Origin: Bacteroidales bacterium
Lineage (GTDB): Bacteria > Bacteroidota > Bacteroidia > Bacteroidales > F082
Reading direction: 5' to 3'
DNA length: 55,828 nt
Assembly: GCA_017538795.1 (NCBI GenBank)
Contig: JAFYIE010000117.1
Span: forward strand, 1 to 55,828
Both the position numbers and the translations under genes were made by a program. The notes beneath the pieces are model-generated. The model saw nothing but the letters and a program-made list of their open reading frames with translations, had not been told where the DNA came from and did no database searches. Positions within the stretch are counted from its first letter, which is position 1; each line of letters starts with the position of its first letter. Shown here one piece after another: positions 17,287-25,247 of this stretch.

Positions 17287-17825
17287 GATAACTCTTTTGC
17301 CATTTTGACAAAAACTTTCTCCATTTTCCTAACGTCAACTCCTTGAATCTCGCAGCCTGGCGAGAAAAGGATGCTGTATCCGGAGACAGCCTTACACTCG
17401 GCTATCTTCATAGCTTCCTCGATAGTTTCAGCTTCTATCACACGGTTACGGACGAGGCAGCCCAAAGCCGAATGCATAGGCTGGACGTTGTCACCAACGC
17501 AGATTATCGTTCTAACATGTTGACGCACAACAGGAATCATCTCTTCATAATCCTCATTTCCTGCCAAAGCGATCCAAATGGTAGGCTCGTTGATACTCTC
17601 TATCGAGAACCATGTCGCCGAGAGGCTTTTCGCCGCGCTGTCGTTGATGTATTTCACGCCGTTGCGCACCGCCACGAGCTCGTTCCTGTGTTTGATGTGC
17701 TCACAATCAACGAAACTGTTCTTCAGATTTGTGTTTCGAGCATGACTGATGCTCTGGTTGATGGTGAACGCCGTCGTGAAAATCTCTTTTCTTCTACCTT
17801 GTTTTGCCAACTGTTCTAATGTCAT
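17283..17825 (-). CDS. MurD remnant: diverged C-terminal Mur-ligase domain only
   Basis: 180 residues at the position where Bacteroidota dcw clusters carry murD (~445 residues). It begins near the end of the central domain and covers the C-terminal domain: 'HIKHRNELVAVRNGVKYINDSAAKSLSATW' corresponds to the MurD 'H-R-E...Y-I-NDSKATN...STW' region. Only 12 bp separate it from mraY, so the N-terminal UMAG-binding and central ATPase domains are absent, not frameshifted. Key residues have changed: the DSKAT lysine and threonine are replaced (DSAAK, 62-66), DKG is GNE (89-91) and SPxCASF is SPGCE (155-159). The frame is intact and joins ftsW by ATGA, so the gene is maintained. It is probably not a ligase. 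Either a full murD lies elsewhere or this domain has another role. Confidence 0.85.
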   Translation of the reverse strand: MTLEQLAKQGRRKEIFTTAFTINQSISHARNTNLKNSFVDCEHIKHRNELVAVRNGVKYINDSAAKSLSATWFSIESINEPTIWIALAGNEDYEEMIPVVRQHVRTIICVGDNVQPMHSALGCLVRNRVIEAETIEEAMKIAECKAVSGYSILFSPGCEIQGVDVRKMEKVFVKMAKELS

Positions 17826-17837
17826 AATATCTATTTT

Positions 17838-19118
17838 TTATCTTATCTTCAATGTTAAAATCGCGAAAGCCACTAAAATGATTGTCACGATCCAGAATCT
17901 GAGTGTGATTTTCACCTCATGATAGAGGTTTTTAGGGCCTTTGTAAATCACCGTCGAGGTCGGGTCGCCGCTCAGCACCTGCTCCATCGATGTCCTGAAA
18001 TGGTCGTGGATAGGTGTGCGTTTCCACACTCTCTGATGCACTCCTTTTTTCTTTCCAGCTCTGAAATAAGCCTTTTGCACGATGACGGAAATGCTTTCCA
18101 ACAGGAATATTCCGCACATTATCGGCAGCAGCAGCTCTTTGTGGATTATCACAGCCGACACCGCGATGATGCCGCCTATCGTCAGGCTGCCAGTGTCGCC
18201 CATGAACACCTGTGCCGGGAAGGAGTTGAACCACAGGAAGCCTATCAGTGCGCCCACGAAAGAAGCCAGGAACACAGCCACTTCCTCGCTGCCCGGGATA
18301 TACATGATATCGAGGTATCCCGACAGCACCGCATTACTCGAGAGATACGCCAGAATGCCGATGCCGAATCCTATTATCGCGGAGTTACCCGCCGCCATGC
18401 CGTCCATGCCGTCGTTGAGGTTCGAGCCGTTGCTGACAGCAGCCACCACAAACACCGTCAACATCACGAAGAAGACCCATCCTGCCCAGTATTTGTATGG
18501 CTCGCCCATGAAATTGAAGATGTCGGCATAGTTCAAATTATGATTCTTAAAGAATGGAATGGTGGTTCTCGTCGACTTCACGTCAGGGCTCTTAATCACT
18601 ATTTCCTTGTTATCCTCGATTCTCGTCTCAACAATCTCGTTCATCACGACCTGAGGGCTGAAACGCAGCGTCAGTCCAACTATCAAACCCAACGTCACCT
18701 GACCTAAGATCTTATACCATCCGTTCAAGCCGTCTTTTCTCTTTTTGAAAGTCTTGATATAATCGTCGGCGAAGCCTATCCCGCCGAGGATGAGAGTCGT
18801 CACGAGCATCAGAATCATGTAGATATTCAGCACCTTACCGAAAAGTAGGCAAGGCACGAGAATTGATGAGATGATGATGATGCCGCCCATCGTCGGGACG
18901 CCTTTCTTGTTCACGTTGAACGGGTCAATCTTAGCGTCGCGCTGCACCTCCGAGATGTGACGTTTCTTCATGAAATCGATGAAGAAATTGCCGAACCACA
19001 CAGATATCACCAGCGAGAATATTATCGCGATGATGGCGCGCACAGTGACGTAGTCGAGCACGCCGGCGCCCGGCAGACCGAATCTCAAACTAAGATATTT
19101 CCAGAAATAGTATAACAT
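17838..19118 (-). CDS. mraY: Phospho-MurNAc-pentapeptide translocase
   Basis: 426-residue inner-membrane enzyme that attaches phospho-MurNAc-pentapeptide to undecaprenyl phosphate (lipid I). Signatures: 'KKGVPTMGGIIII' near 51, 'FADDYIKTFKKRKDGLNGWYK' near 117 with the DD pair, 'NLNDGMDGMAAG' near 233 and 'FMGDTGSLTIGG' near 307. It has the extra soluble insert (about 165-200) seen in Bacteroidota MraY, and the HxHH-like 'IHDHF' near 372. Confidence 0.97.
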   Translation of the reverse strand: MLYYFWKYLSLRFGLPGAGVLDYVTVRAIIAIIFSLVISVWFGNFFIDFMKKRHISEVQRDAKIDPFNVNKKGVPTMGGIIIISSILVPCLLFGKVLNIYMILMLVTTLILGGIGFADDYIKTFKKRKDGLNGWYKILGQVTLGLIVGLTLRFSPQVVMNEIVETRIEDNKEIVIKSPDVKSTRTTIPFFKNHNLNYADIFNFMGEPYKYWAGWVFFVMLTVFVVAAVSNGSNLNDGMDGMAAGNSAIIGFGIGILAYLSSNAVLSGYLDIMYIPGSEEVAVFLASFVGALIGFLWFNSFPAQVFMGDTGSLTIGGIIAVSAVIIHKELLLPIMCGIFLLESISVIVQKAYFRAGKKKGVHQRVWKRTPIHDHFRTSMEQVLSGDPTSTVIYKGPKNLYHEVKITLRFWIVTIILVAFAILTLKIR

Positions 19119-19127
19119 CTCCGCCTC

Positions 19128-20543
19128 CTATTTTTCGTTAAAAGCATTTTCAAGTTCTTCTCTGTCGTCGAAATGGTGTTTCACGCCCTTCACATCCTGA
19201 TAGTTTTCATGGCCTTTGCCCGCCACGAGGATGATGTCGCCACGCTTTGCCAACGCCACCGCCGTTCTTATCGCCTCACGACGGTCGGTGATGCACAAAA
19301 CCTTGTTGTAACACTCGCCAGGGACGCCGGCTTTCATCTGTCGGATGATCTCTTCCGGCTCCTCGAAACGCGGGTTGTCACTGGTGATGATGAGTCTGTC
19401 TGACAGCTTCACCGCCGCCGCTGCCATCTTCGGACGTTTGTCGGCGTCACGGTTGCCGCCCGCACCTGCCACGGTGATAAGCGTCTCGTTGTGTGTCCTT
19501 ATCTCGTTGATGGTCGAGAGCACATTTTCCAATGCATCAGGCGTATGGGCGTAGTCGACGATGCCCACGATGCTGTCTTTCGAGCTCACCATCTGGAAAC
19601 GTCCCGCCGCGCTGTGCAGCTTGCTGACTTCCTGCAGCACCTCTTCCTCAGGCATGCCAAGCAGAGAAGCAGCGCCGTAGATTGCCAGCAGATTCGAGGC
19701 GTTGAAACGCCCGACGAGATATGTCGAGACAGCTTTGTTGTTTATCTTCAGCTCCATGCCGTCGAAGTAGCTCTCCATCACGAGACCCTTGAAATCGGCG
19801 TCATGTTTGAGCGAATATGTCTTTTTCGTGGCTTTGGTGTTCTGCAGCATCACCATGCCGTTCTTGTCGTCGAGGTTCGTCAACGCGAACGCCGTCGCCG
19901 GCAGGTTGTCGAAGAATTTCTTCTTCGCGTCGCGGTAGTTGGCCAAGGTCTTATGATAATCGAGATGGTCTTGGGTGAGGTTTGTGAAAATGCCGCCTGC
20001 GAAATGCAAGCCCGCTATTCTGTCTTGGTCGATGCTGTGCGAGCTCACCTCCATGAAGGCGTATTCGCAGCCTGCCTCCACCATCTGCGCCAGCAACGAG
20101 TTGAGCTCCAGCTGGTCGCCGGTGGTATGTGTCGAAGGCACCACATTCTTCCCAACGATGTTTTCTATCGTCGAGAGGAGTCCGCACACATAGCCTGCGT
20201 CGGTGAAGAGACGATACAACAAGGTAGCGATGGTGGTCTTGCCGTTCGTTCCCGTCACACCCACAAGATGCAGCTTCTCCGAAGGCCTGCCGTAGTATTC
20301 CGATGCCGCCAGACCCAACGTCTTCGCGCTGTTCTCAACCACGAAATACTCCACGCCGTCGGCCAACGTCTCCGGCATCTTCTCGCACACAATCTTCTTC
20401 GCGCCGTTCTCAATAGCCTTCGCAATGTAATCGTGTCCGTCGACTTGTGTGCCGCGCACCGCGAAGAACACACTGCCATCAGTGCACTTCCTCGAGTCGA
20501 ACTGCAAATCCTTCGCACCTTTTAAATTCTCGTTTATATTCAT
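19128..20543 (-). CDS. murE: UDP-MurNAc-tripeptide synthetase (meso-DAP adding)
   Basis: 471 residues. Adds meso-diaminopimelate to UDP-MurNAc-L-Ala-D-Glu. 'VTGTNGKTTIATLLY' (P-loop) lies near 95, 'VDYAHTPDALENVL' near 340, 'SDNPRFEEP' near 390 holds the DNPR motif for meso-DAP, and 'AGKGHENYQ' near 445. DapD in this window fits the same chemistry. The frame opens 105 bp upstream inside ftsI, but the ATG at 20543 gives the expected N-terminus and lies 2 bp after the ftsI stop. The N-terminus is slightly shorter than in Bacteroides relatives. Confidence 0.95.
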   Translation of the reverse strand: MNINENLKGAKDLQFDSRKCTDGSVFFAVRGTQVDGHDYIAKAIENGAKKIVCEKMPETLADGVEYFVVENSAKTLGLAASEYYGRPSEKLHLVGVTGTNGKTTIATLLYRLFTDAGYVCGLLSTIENIVGKNVVPSTHTTGDQLELNSLLAQMVEAGCEYAFMEVSSHSIDQDRIAGLHFAGGIFTNLTQDHLDYHKTLANYRDAKKKFFDNLPATAFALTNLDDKNGMVMLQNTKATKKTYSLKHDADFKGLVMESYFDGMELKINNKAVSTYLVGRFNASNLLAIYGAASLLGMPEEEVLQEVSKLHSAAGRFQMVSSKDSIVGIVDYAHTPDALENVLSTINEIRTHNETLITVAGAGGNRDADKRPKMAAAAVKLSDRLIITSDNPRFEEPEEIIRQMKAGVPGECYNKVLCITDRREAIRTAVALAKRGDIILVAGKGHENYQDVKGVKHHFDDREELENAFNEK

Positions 20544-20545
20544 TT

Positions 20546-22660
20546 TTATTTCAATTTCAAAACTATGATTCCGCCTTTTTCTAATTTCGTCCCCGCCTTC
20601 ACGCTCTGGCTCTCCACCAAGCCTCTGCCGCTGAATCCCACCTTCCATCCCATCGACTCGAGGAGATACACGGCGTCCATCACGTTCATGCCGGTCATAT
20701 CAGGCACCACCTCGTTGTCAAGGTCGATGCTCTGAATCGTCACGCCGCCGTTCTTCGAAGGGCTCACCTTCACCCACTCCGAGCTCAGATCCGCGTCGAC
20801 CATCCTCACACCCGCCATAGTGCAGTAGTCGTTCACGTCTTCGTAATACGCCATCGTCGCCTTTGTATATTTGTCAGCGTTAGCCGGATAGCTGCTGGTC
20901 TCGTCTTTGATGCCGAGCTCTGTGGCATATACCTTCTCAGCGATCTCCTTGAAGACTGGCGCCGAGACCGAAGCTCCGTAGTATTTTCCGCCCATAGGGT
21001 TGCTGATAACCACGATGCAGGTATATTTCGGGTCGTCGGCCGGGAAATAGCCCACAAATGAAGCGGTGTAGTTCTTCTTGTTATATTTGCCGTTGCTCGC
21101 AATCTGAGCCGTTCCGGTCTTTCCGGCCACCGAGAAAGCGCATTTGCTCAAAAGCTTGGCGGTGCCGTTCTCGACCACGCCTCTCAACAGTCCCTGCAAC
21201 GTCTTGATGGTCCTCGGCGACGCTATCTGCTCGTTTATCACGATGGTGTCGAACCTCCGAACCACCTCGTTGCCACGACGAATCTCTTTCACAAACTGTG
21301 GCTTCACCATCCTGCCGTTGTTGGCGATGGCGTTGTAGTAAGTCAACAGCGTGATCGGCGTCACCGTCTCTTCGTAACCTATCGACATCCATGGCAACGA
21401 CACCTTCGACCACAGCCTGCTCGTGGTGCTCTTGATGTAAGGCTTGCCTTCGCCTTTTATGTCGAGGTTCAGCGGCTCGTTGATTTTTGTCTTGTAAATC
21501 AGGTCGATAAACTTCTGCGGATTATCTTCAAACGCTTCTGTAGTAAGGTATCCGAACGCGATGTTCGACGACTCCCAGAAGCATTGTTTCACCGTCGGGA
21601 CGCCCTCTCCCACCACATGCGAGTCGGTCATGATGCGGTTATGAAACTTCATCTTGCCTGTCTTGCCGAGATTCAGCACGCGGTCGATATTAAAGTTCGG
21701 GTCGTTTTCGAGCAATGCCGTCATGGTGATAGCCTTGAACGTCGAGCCAGGCTCCACATTCTCCGCGATGGCGAAGTTATACGACTCCTCGTATTTTTTC
21801 TTTTTCTCGTTATATTTCAGCGACGCCATCACCTCTATAAATCCCGATTTCACATCCATCATGATGACACAGCCCTGCAACGCCTCGTTCTCAGCGAGAC
21901 AGCGGCGCAGCGCCTCTTCCGCCACGTCCTGAATCTTCGCGTCGATGGAGGTATAGATGTCTTTTCCGTTCCTCGGCGTGATGTTTGTCGACGACGGCAC
22001 ATCGATGAAACGGCCTCCGTTGATACGACGGCGCATCTGCAGACCGTCCTTGCCGCTCAAACAGGTGTCGTAAGCGCCCTCGAGACCAACCATAACCGGT
22101 TTCAGTGTGTCGTTATAGTTGACATAACCTATCACTCGCATCGCGATGTCGCCGTACGGACGCTCTCTCACCAACTGCTTCTCCGAGATGAAACCGTTTC
22201 CAAGTCTCTCCTTAAAAATCGGGAACGTCTTGATTCGCTCGTATTCTTCAATCTTGAGCTTCTTGGCGATTTTCACATAACGCTTGTTGTTGTTTCTCGC
22301 CTTGGAAAACATATTCACATACTGCGACTTAGTGTGCGCCTTCAGCATCTTCGCGAGGCTGTCCGACAGCTTGTCGATATCTTCCTTAAACCTGTCTTCC
22401 GGCACCGCGACGGGGTCGAAATAAACGTCAAAAACCGGAATCGTGGTGGCGAGAAGTGTGCCGTTTTTCGAAAAGATATTGCCTCTCACGGCCGGAACCT
22501 TCACCACTCGGATATCGGCCTTGCGCGCGCTCTCAAGCAACTCTTCTCTGTCAACAGTCTGAATAACAACGACTTTAGCGACAATAGCCACCCCTACTAC
22601 GAGCATCAGCACGTATATCAGCACAACACGCCAAACATCGCTAAAATCCATCTTACTCAT
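20546..22660 (-). CDS. ftsI: Septal peptidoglycan transpeptidase FtsI/PBP3 with PASTA domain
   Basis: 704 residues. One N-terminal membrane anchor (about 11-33), the PBP dimerisation domain starting 'VPAVRGNIFSKNG', then the transpeptidase with SxxK as Ser306-Thr-Phe-Lys309, SSN near 366 and KTGTAQ near 516. A C-terminal PASTA domain ('VPDMTGMNVMDAVYLLESMGWKV') spans about 645-704. It crosslinks septal peptidoglycan made by FtsW. Bacteroidota FtsI proteins commonly carry a PASTA domain. Confidence 0.96.
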   Translation of the reverse strand: MSKMDFSDVWRVVLIYVLMLVVGVAIVAKVVVIQTVDREELLESARKADIRVVKVPAVRGNIFSKNGTLLATTIPVFDVYFDPVAVPEDRFKEDIDKLSDSLAKMLKAHTKSQYVNMFSKARNNNKRYVKIAKKLKIEEYERIKTFPIFKERLGNGFISEKQLVRERPYGDIAMRVIGYVNYNDTLKPVMVGLEGAYDTCLSGKDGLQMRRRINGGRFIDVPSSTNITPRNGKDIYTSIDAKIQDVAEEALRRCLAENEALQGCVIMMDVKSGFIEVMASLKYNEKKKKYEESYNFAIAENVEPGSTFKAITMTALLENDPNFNIDRVLNLGKTGKMKFHNRIMTDSHVVGEGVPTVKQCFWESSNIAFGYLTTEAFEDNPQKFIDLIYKTKINEPLNLDIKGEGKPYIKSTTSRLWSKVSLPWMSIGYEETVTPITLLTYYNAIANNGRMVKPQFVKEIRRGNEVVRRFDTIVINEQIASPRTIKTLQGLLRGVVENGTAKLLSKCAFSVAGKTGTAQIASNGKYNKKNYTASFVGYFPADDPKYTCIVVISNPMGGKYYGASVSAPVFKEIAEKVYATELGIKDETSSYPANADKYTKATMAYYEDVNDYCTMAGVRMVDADLSSEWVKVSPSKNGGVTIQSIDLDNEVVPDMTGMNVMDAVYLLESMGWKVGFSGRGLVESQSVKAGTKLEKGGIIVLKLK

Positions 22661-22665
22661 AATTC

Positions 22666-22995
22666 TTAATTCACCTTATTAATAGTTATCTTCTTCAACG
22701 GCTCAACCGATTCTTTTATACCCTTGTTTTTCAACATCTTAGCCAGCTCCGACTGTTTTGTCATCCTGGTTATCTCCGACTTGTTATAAACATATTCCAC
22801 ATGACGGTCCTCCATGAGCTTTGTCTTCGTAAGCACCTCACGGTTGATATCTTCAGCAATGTAAGTGTTTGTAATATAAAGCATTAGCAAAAACACCACA
22901 TACAACACAAACGGCAGCTGCTGTATCACCGTTTTTTTCGAGAAGACGTCACCTCCCAAATAATTGTTGAAAAACGAACCTTTTTTCTCTTTCAT
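22666..22995 (-). CDS. FtsL-like cell division protein
   Basis: 109 residues: a cytoplasmic N-terminus, one membrane helix (about 28-46) and a periplasmic coiled-coil-like segment rich in Glu/Lys. Size, topology and position between rsmH and ftsI match the FtsL-like protein of Bacteroidota dcw clusters; sequence alone would not identify it. The ATG at 22995 is preferred over the adjacent GTG. The leader 22996-23034 shares a repeated TTTAAAGT/TTTAGAGT pattern with the leader of the gene at 26941. Confidence 0.85.
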   Translation of the reverse strand: MKEKKGSFFNNYLGGDVFSKKTVIQQLPFVLYVVFLLMLYITNTYIAEDINREVLTKTKLMEDRHVEYVYNKSEITRMTKQSELAKMLKNKGIKESVEPLKKITINKVN

Positions 22996-23034
22996 CACGC
23001 TTTACACTTTAAACTTTTTAAACTACTCTAAACT

Positions 23035-23928
23035 CTACACTTTTTCAGCAATCCTTAATTTAGCACTTCTTGCCCTACTGTTTCTCGCGATTTCCTCGTC
23101 GCTTGGCACTATCGGCTTGTGTGTTATTAATTTATAAGGTGTGAGCTGATTCCCGAAGAAATCTTTCTCCACCTCGCCGTCGGCCTTGCCGCTCTTCATG
23201 AAATTCTTCACCAAACGGTCTTCCAACGAATGATACGACATCACCACCAACCTTCCACCTGGCTTCAAGACGTCGGCGCACTGCGTGAGAAACGCCTCCA
23301 GCACCTCCATCTCTTTGTTCACCTCAATCCTCAACGCCTGAAAAATCTGCGCTAGCACTTTGTTTTCCGAGCCTTTCGGCAGATGTGCGGCCACAGCGTT
23401 CTTCAAGTCAGTCGTCGTCTCAACAGGCTGCGTGTCACGAGCCATCTCTATATCGCGTGCTATCGCCATGGCGTTTTTCAACTCGCCGTAACGCGACAAG
23501 ACACTCGCCAAAGCCTCCACTTCGTATGTATTCACAATATTAGCCGCATCGACAGGGTCGTTCTGATTCATGCGCATGTCGAGGCGACCCTCAAAACGTG
23601 TCGAGAAGCCCTTCTCCGGCGTGTCGAACTGATACGACGACACTCCCAAGTCGGCCAAAATCCCGTCAACTTTAGTGTTAGCGTAAAGCTGCACAAAATT
23701 CTTCATGTATCTGAAGTTTTGAGGAATGAAGGTGAATCGTTCATCCTCGAAAGCGTTCTTGGCAGCGTCGGCATCCTGGTCGAAAGCATACAAGTGGCCG
23801 CCCTTCAACTTCTCGAGAATGGCGCGCGAATGACCGCCACCGCCGAAGGTCACGTCAACATAAACGCCCTCCGGATTGATGTTCAGGCCATCGATACACT
23901 CGTTCAACAACACAGGATTATGATACAT
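23035..23928 (-). CDS. rsmH: 16S rRNA (cytosine(1402)-N(4))-methyltransferase
   Basis: 297 residues, SAM-dependent RsmH (MraW). 'HNPVLLNECIDGL' at the start, 'VDVTFGGGGHSRAIL' (SAM loop) near 24, 'GILADLGVSSYQFD' near 93, 'FSTRFEGRLDMRMN' near 108 and 'VMSYHSLEDRLVK' near 230. Second gene of the dcw operon, 11 bp after mraZ. Confidence 0.97.
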   Translation of the reverse strand: MYHNPVLLNECIDGLNINPEGVYVDVTFGGGGHSRAILEKLKGGHLYAFDQDADAAKNAFEDERFTFIPQNFRYMKNFVQLYANTKVDGILADLGVSSYQFDTPEKGFSTRFEGRLDMRMNQNDPVDAANIVNTYEVEALASVLSRYGELKNAMAIARDIEMARDTQPVETTTDLKNAVAAHLPKGSENKVLAQIFQALRIEVNKEMEVLEAFLTQCADVLKPGGRLVVMSYHSLEDRLVKNFMKSGKADGEVEKDFFGNQLTPYKLITHKPIVPSDEEIARNSRARSAKLRIAEKV

Positions 23929-23939
23929 CTCACAAATTT

Positions 23940-24401
23940 TTATTCAAAATCAATATTTCCAAGACGGTCTTCAAGCATCTGCGAGAACTCCTCATCTGTC
24001 ATCTGCGCGTTGCTCTGCTCCATCTGTTCCTTGCCCCAGATCTGCATCCTGTCGGGCAATGACGTTATCACCACTTCCTTGATCAGGCCGCATTTCTCAA
24101 CGAGGTCTTTCGGAATCTGCAGACGACCGCTGCCATCCATCTCCACCAGTCGCGCACCGGCGTTGATGCGGCGCATCATCATCTGATTTTCCTTCTTAAA
24201 CGGGTTCAGCTTACCCAATTTCTCCTGTAATTTACGCCAATCGTCCCTTCCGTACACGTCGAGGCACGTCTCGAAAAGACCCGGGCGAAGCACGAATCCC
24301 TCACCCAACGCCTCTCCCAGCTGTTCCTTAAAACTGCTTGGAAGCAGGAGTCTTCCTTTAGCGTCTAACTTACAATAATATTCACCTATCGGATAATCCA
24401 T
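23940..24401 (-). CDS. mraZ: Transcriptional regulator MraZ
   Basis: 153 residues with two SpoVT/AbrB-like MraZ repeats: 'CKLDAKGRLLLPSSFKEQL' (about 10-28) and 'VEMDGSGRLQIPKDLVEKCGL' (about 91-111), each with the DxxGR signature. MraZ is the DNA-binding autoregulator of the dcw operon and recognises tandem TGGGN repeats; exactly such repeats lie 40-56 bp upstream of this start. Confidence 0.96.
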   Translation of the reverse strand: MDYPIGEYYCKLDAKGRLLLPSSFKEQLGEALGEGFVLRPGLFETCLDVYGRDDWRKLQEKLGKLNPFKKENQMMMRRINAGARLVEMDGSGRLQIPKDLVEKCGLIKEVVITSLPDRMQIWGKEQMEQSNAQMTDEEFSQMLEDRLGNIDFE

Positions 24402-24424
24402 TTGTATACAAATTTTTCAGGTTT

Positions 24425-24432
24425 CAAAATTA
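24425..24432 (-). promoter_or_regulatory. mraZ/dcw operon promoter -7 (TAATTTTG)
   Basis: On the minus strand this reads TAATTTTG, a TAnnTTTG match 24 bp upstream of the mraZ ATG. I see no comparably placed promoter inside the tightly packed downstream genes, so it probably drives most of the 17-kb operon. Confidence 0.75.
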
Positions 24433-24440
24433 TACATTTT

Positions 24441-24457
24441 TTCCCACTTATTCCCAC
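24441..24457 (-). promoter_or_regulatory. MraZ operator: two direct GTGGGAA repeats
   Basis: On the minus strand GTGGGAA occurs at 24457-24451 and 24447-24441, a 10-bp period that puts both on one DNA face. This matches the TGGGN repeats with 5-bp spacers bound by MraZ. They lie about 20 bp upstream of the -7 element, over the -33 region, consistent with repression by MraZ. Confidence 0.75.
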
Positions 24458-24482
24458 TTTTTTACAAAAAATTTTTAAAAAT

Positions 24483-24522
24483 TTATCAACAGAGTTATCA
24501 ACACTCAAAAAAGTTATTAACA
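24483..24522 (+). promoter_or_regulatory. Cluster of three DnaA-box-like nonamers
   Basis: TTATCAACA at 24483-24491 and 24495-24503, and TTATTAACA at 24514-24522, all in the same direction, next to a very AT-rich tract (24458-24482). They differ from TTATCCACA by one or two bases. Possible DnaA-binding or origin-like site between the divergent mraZ and engB genes; not proven. Confidence 0.4.
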
Positions 24523-24527
24523 ACACC

Positions 24528-24608
24528 TGTCATTTCGAGTGCAGCGAAGCGGAATCGAGAAATCTCCGACAAATTGGATGAGATTTCTCCACTTCGGTCG
24601 AAATGACA
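24528..24608. repeat. Bacteroidota TGTCATTTCGA palindromic intergenic repeat
   Basis: Perfect 11-bp terminal inverted repeat, TGTCATTTCGA (24528-24538) and TCGAAATGACA (24598-24608), with inner complementary segments GAGAAATCTC/GAGATTTCTC. This interspersed palindrome is widespread in Bacteroidota genomes. Here it sits directly upstream of the engB promoter. Confidence 0.75.
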
Positions 24609-24618
24609 AAAAAATTCG

Positions 24619-24626
24619 TATCTTTG
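24619..24626 (+). promoter_or_regulatory. engB promoter -7 (TATCTTTG)
   Basis: TAnnTTTG element ending 15 bp before the ATG at 24642. Because transcription must start downstream of it, it excludes the in-frame start at 24603. Confidence 0.75.
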
Positions 24627-24641
24627 CAAAAAATATCAACA

Positions 24642-25241
24642 ATGCTGATTAAGACCGCATCATTTCTGCAATCGAACACCAACGTCAACAAGCTTCCGAA
24701 GGCCGACAAGCCTGAGTATGCTTTCATCGGACGTTCCAACGTCGGAAAATCGTCGCTCATCAACATGCTGACGGGCAACAACAAATTGGCGAAAGTGTCA
24801 GCTACACCGGGCAAAACCATCACCATCAACCACTTCATTATCAACGACGAGTGGTATCTGGTCGACCTTCCCGGCTATGGCTTTGCAAAGCGTTCGCAAA
24901 AAGATCGTGAGATGTGGAAAAAGATGCTCGACGAGTATATTTTAGGCCGTCAGAACCTCGTAGCGACATTCGTCTTGGTCGACAGCCGCATCGAGCCGCA
25001 GAAAATTGATCTGGATTTCATATCCGGACTTGGCGAAAATCAGGTTCCCTTTGTGATAGTCTTCACCAAAGCCGACAAGCTCGGCAGCACGAAACTCGCT
25101 GAAAACATTGGTATTTACAAGAAAAAACTGTTGGAAGAATGGGAAGAACTCCCCACAATGATTGTCACCTCCTCCGAAAAGAAAATCGGAAGAGATGAAA
25201 TTTTGGATTTAATTGAAAAATACAATAAAGAATACCGATAG
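24642..25241 (+). CDS. engB: Ribosome biogenesis GTPase EngB/YsxC/YihA
   Basis: 199 residues, normal EngB length. G1 '[12 protein letters not shown]' near 29, G2 region '[13 protein letters not shown]' near 55, G3 '[11 protein letters not shown]' near 78, G4 'FTKADKL' near 143 and a G5-like 'VTSSEKKIG' near 175. It is an essential GTPase of large-subunit assembly. The start at 24642 is chosen because the promoter overlaps the upstream reading frame. It converges on the lipoprotein gene at 25248 with a 6-bp gap. Confidence 0.95.
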   Translation: MLIKTASFLQSNTNVNKLPKADKPEYAFIGRSNVGKSSLINMLTGNNKLAKVSATPGKTITINHFIINDEWYLVDLPGYGFAKRSQKDREMWKKMLDEYILGRQNLVATFVLVDSRIEPQKIDLDFISGLGENQVPFVIVFTKADKLGSTKLAENIGIYKKKLLEEWEELPTMIVTSSEKKIGRDEILDLIEKYNKEYR

Positions 25242-25247
25242 TCGAGC

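Noticed and set aside
17283-17837. Frameshifted full-length murD
   Set aside because: Only 12 bp separate this frame from mraY, so no N-terminal MurD coding sequence exists in any frame.
19491-20525. Long plus-strand reading frame opposite murE (and similar ones opposite ftsI at 21584-22669 and DUF389 at 7724-8653)
   Set aside because: They are mirror frames of well-supported conserved genes, rich in Arg/His/Val from antisense reading, with no recognisable domain.
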